Positions 12,174 to 13,354 of a stretch of 13,354 nucleotides of DNA are shown here, one piece after another (positions within the stretch are counted from its first letter, which is position 1; every line of letters starts with the position of its first letter). Both the position numbers and the translations under genes were made by a program. Origin of the DNA: an uncultured Mucilaginibacter sp. (GTDB taxonomy: Bacteria > Bacteroidota > Bacteroidia > Sphingobacteriales > Sphingobacteriaceae); the NCBI GenBank assembly GCA_903885865.1, contig CAISKH010000537.1:1-13354 (forward strand), given 5' to 3'. The notes below the pieces were generated by a model. That model searched no databases. It had not been told where the DNA came from and saw only the letters and a program-made list of their open reading frames with translations.

Positions 12174-13088
12174 TTATGTGGAAGATTTAGCCAGTTCTTC
12201 AAATAATTGTTTCTGCTTGTCAGTAAGGTTTACCGGTATTTGCAGGTCATAAGTTATATACAGGTCGCCAAACTCACCGTCTTTTTTATATACAGGCAGG
12301 CCCTTTCCCTTTAGTTTAACCTTTGTGCCATTTTGCGTTCCGGCACCAACCTTTACCTTCACTTTTCCGTTCAGGGTATCAGCAGTTATTTCGCCACCTA
12401 ATACCGCAGTGTACAGATCAAGTTTTACGGTGCTGTACAAGTCGCTGCCTTTTCTTTTAAACCTCAGGTCATCTGCTACCGAAAACTTGATATATAAGTC
12501 GCCATGCGGGCCGCCGTTGGCGCCCGGACCGCCATGGCCGGTAATTTTTATGGTTTGCCCGTTCTCTACACCTGCCGGGATAGTTAAGCGGATATTTTTT
12601 CCATTAACACTAAGTGTTTGTTTATGGGTTTCGCTGGCTTCTTTCAGATTGAGGTGCAGTTCGGCATTATAATCCTGCCCGCGGTATTTGGCCTGGCGCC
12701 TTTGCCCGCCGCCACCGCCGCCAAACATGGATTGAAAGAAGTCTGAAAAATCATCATTGCCGCCGCCACCAAATCCTTCAAAATCAAATGCCTGCCCGCC
12801 GCCACCGCCATAACTGTGCTGCTGCCGGCTTTGTTGCTGGCGTGCCTGTTCATAAGCTTCGCCGTGCTGCCAGTTCTCGCCATATTGGTCGTATTTTTTT
12901 CGTTTTTCAGGGTCGCTTAAAACCTCGTTAGCTTCATTAAGCTGCTGAAATTTTTTATGGGCCTCCGCGTCGTTAGGGTTCAGGTCGGGATGATATTTAC
13001 GGGCCAGCTTACGGTAAGCGCTTTTTATATCTTTGTCCGATGCTGTTTTAGTGATACCTAATACCTGGTAATAGTCAATAAATGCCAT
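12174..13088 (-). CDS. cbpA: CbpA-type DnaJ co-chaperone
   Basis: This 304-residue type II J-protein has a J domain (1-70) with the H-P-D triad at 33-35, which stimulates DnaK ATPase. A Gln-rich spacer (80-90) and a Gly/Phe-rich region (94-128: Y-G-G-G-G-G, G-F-G-G-G-G, M-F-G-G-G-G-G-G) follow. Two beta-sandwich substrate domains come next (about 138-215 with I-P-A-G-V-E-N-G-Q, and 220-290 with G-T-K-V-K-L-K-G-K-G-L-P). The zinc-finger CXXCXGXG repeats of true DnaJ are absent, which separates CbpA from DnaJ. The ATG at 13088 gives the canonical M-A-F-I-D-Y-Y-Q-V-L-G start. It heads the operon with cbpM. No CIRCE-like heat-shock element is seen upstream. Confidence 0.93.
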   Translation of the reverse strand: MAFIDYYQVLGITKTASDKDIKSAYRKLARKYHPDLNPNDAEAHKKFQQLNEANEVLSDPEKRKKYDQYGENWQHGEAYEQARQQQSRQQHSYGGGGGQAFDFEGFGGGGNDDFSDFFQSMFGGGGGGQRRQAKYRGQDYNAELHLNLKEASETHKQTLSVNGKNIRLTIPAGVENGQTIKITGHGGPGANGGPHGDLYIKFSVADDLRFKRKGSDLYSTVKLDLYTAVLGGEITADTLNGKVKVKVGAGTQNGTKVKLKGKGLPVYKKDGEFGDLYITYDLQIPVNLTDKQKQLFEELAKSST

Positions 13089-13142
13089 TCTGTTTGGTTG
13101 TAGTAGCTAAACCTAAAGATAAGGGATTGGTTTTAGTAAATT

Positions 13143-13221
13143 AATATCGAACACCAAATATCGAATGTCGAATGATGAAGTAACTTCAATATTCGATATT
13201 CAAAATTCATCATTCGATATT
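13143..13221. repeat. Palindromic intergenic repeat built from ATCGAA units
   Basis: TCGAATGATGAA (13168-13179) and TTCATCATTCGA (13206-13217) are perfect 12-bp inverted arms with a 26-nt centre that itself holds GAAGTAACTTC and an AATATTCGATATT near-palindrome. TATCGAA occurs twice before the arms (with a TGTCGAA variant) and TTCGATA twice after. It lies between the cbpA promoter side and the stop of the next gene. The form suggests a dispersed mobile-type or REP-like repeat that is transcribed into a hairpin, or a terminator for the gene at 13240. Confidence 0.6.
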
Positions 13222-13239
13222 ATTTCAGTGTTTAGCTAC

Positions 13240-13354
13240 TTAATAATCCGATATCCTTGCCCGGCCGCGTTTAACGTAGTTGCGTATATCAAGCACAATG
13301 CCCGCGAAAAAGTAAACAATAAGCGGGAAACCCACCGCCAGGAAGGAAGAATAG
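13240..13354 (-). CDS. C-terminal end of a membrane protein, 5' part outside the window
   Basis: This open frame of 37 residues enters from the right edge and stops at 13240. It reads as a hydrophobic helix (S-S-F-L-A-V-G-F-P-L-I-V-Y-F-F-A-G-I-V-L) followed by a short basic cytoplasmic tail (D-I-R-N-Y-V-K-R-G-R-A-R-I-S-D-Y). No family can be named from so little. The + strand shows no better frame. The stop is followed by the palindromic repeat and then cbpA on the same strand. Confidence 0.55.
   Translation of the reverse strand, partial: YSSFLAVGFPLIVYFFAGIVLDIRNYVKRGRARISDY

Noticed and set aside
12325..12672. 115-codon open frame opposite cbpA
   Set aside because: It is a shadow of the CbpA substrate domains, with no initiation context or recognisable protein features.

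Overview
This looks like chromosomal DNA of a Bacteroidetes bacterium, most likely a Sphingobacteriaceae member of the Mucilaginibacter/Pedobacter kind. The reasons are a TonB-dependent receptor with an N-terminal carboxypeptidase-regulatory-like domain, A-rich leaders with almost no Shine-Dalgarno sites, many small secreted proteins ending their signal peptide in A-Q-A-Q, and moderate GC. The genus is inferred from style, not from a database match. No tRNA, rRNA, CRISPR array or insertion sequence was seen.

Layout. 1-858 (-): 5' part of an outer-membrane beta-barrel protein that runs off the window. 1016-1543 (+): secreted, charged, helical repeat protein with its own terminator. 1739-6828 (-): a metal-handling block. 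In transcription order it holds a small His/Cys membrane-anchored protein (copy B), a 28-codon stub copying the start of the TonB receptor, a basic single-pass membrane protein, a second small His/Cys protein (copy A), a full TonB-dependent receptor, and a one-frame fusion of a nitroreductase to a DmeF-type cation diffusion facilitator. 6829-7152: AT-rich spacer with eight copies of TGATTCA/TGAATCA. 7153-8415 (-): membrane-anchored metallophosphoesterase. 8549-8923 (-): two tiny secreted His/Arg-rich genes, one of them a lipoprotein. 9066-9554 (+): secreted protein of unknown function, convergent with a Pr6Pr-type membrane protein (9578-10222, -). A frameshifted YCII gene (10227-10578, -) lies directly upstream of the latter. 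10677-11453 (+): enoyl-CoA hydratase/isomerase resembling methylglutaconyl-CoA hydratase. 11510-11737 (-): another small secreted basic protein. 11872-13088 (-): cbpA-cbpM co-chaperone pair. 13143-13221: palindromic intergenic repeat. 13240-13354 (-): C-terminus of a membrane protein.

How it may work together. The 1739-6828 block is the most unusual part. An outer-membrane receptor with a GDEH plug motif could bring a metal or metal chelate into the periplasm. The paired His/Cys small proteins look like periplasmic metal-binding accessories. The fused flavoenzyme-CDF protein could balance cytoplasmic metal and may couple it to redox chemistry. Nearly identical DNA at both ends of the two small genes, plus the receptor stub, shows that a small-gene-plus-receptor cassette was duplicated and one receptor copy was then lost. 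The metal and the direction of physiological flux are inference. The rest is mostly ordinary housekeeping and envelope genes, with several convergent pairs sharing two-way terminators.
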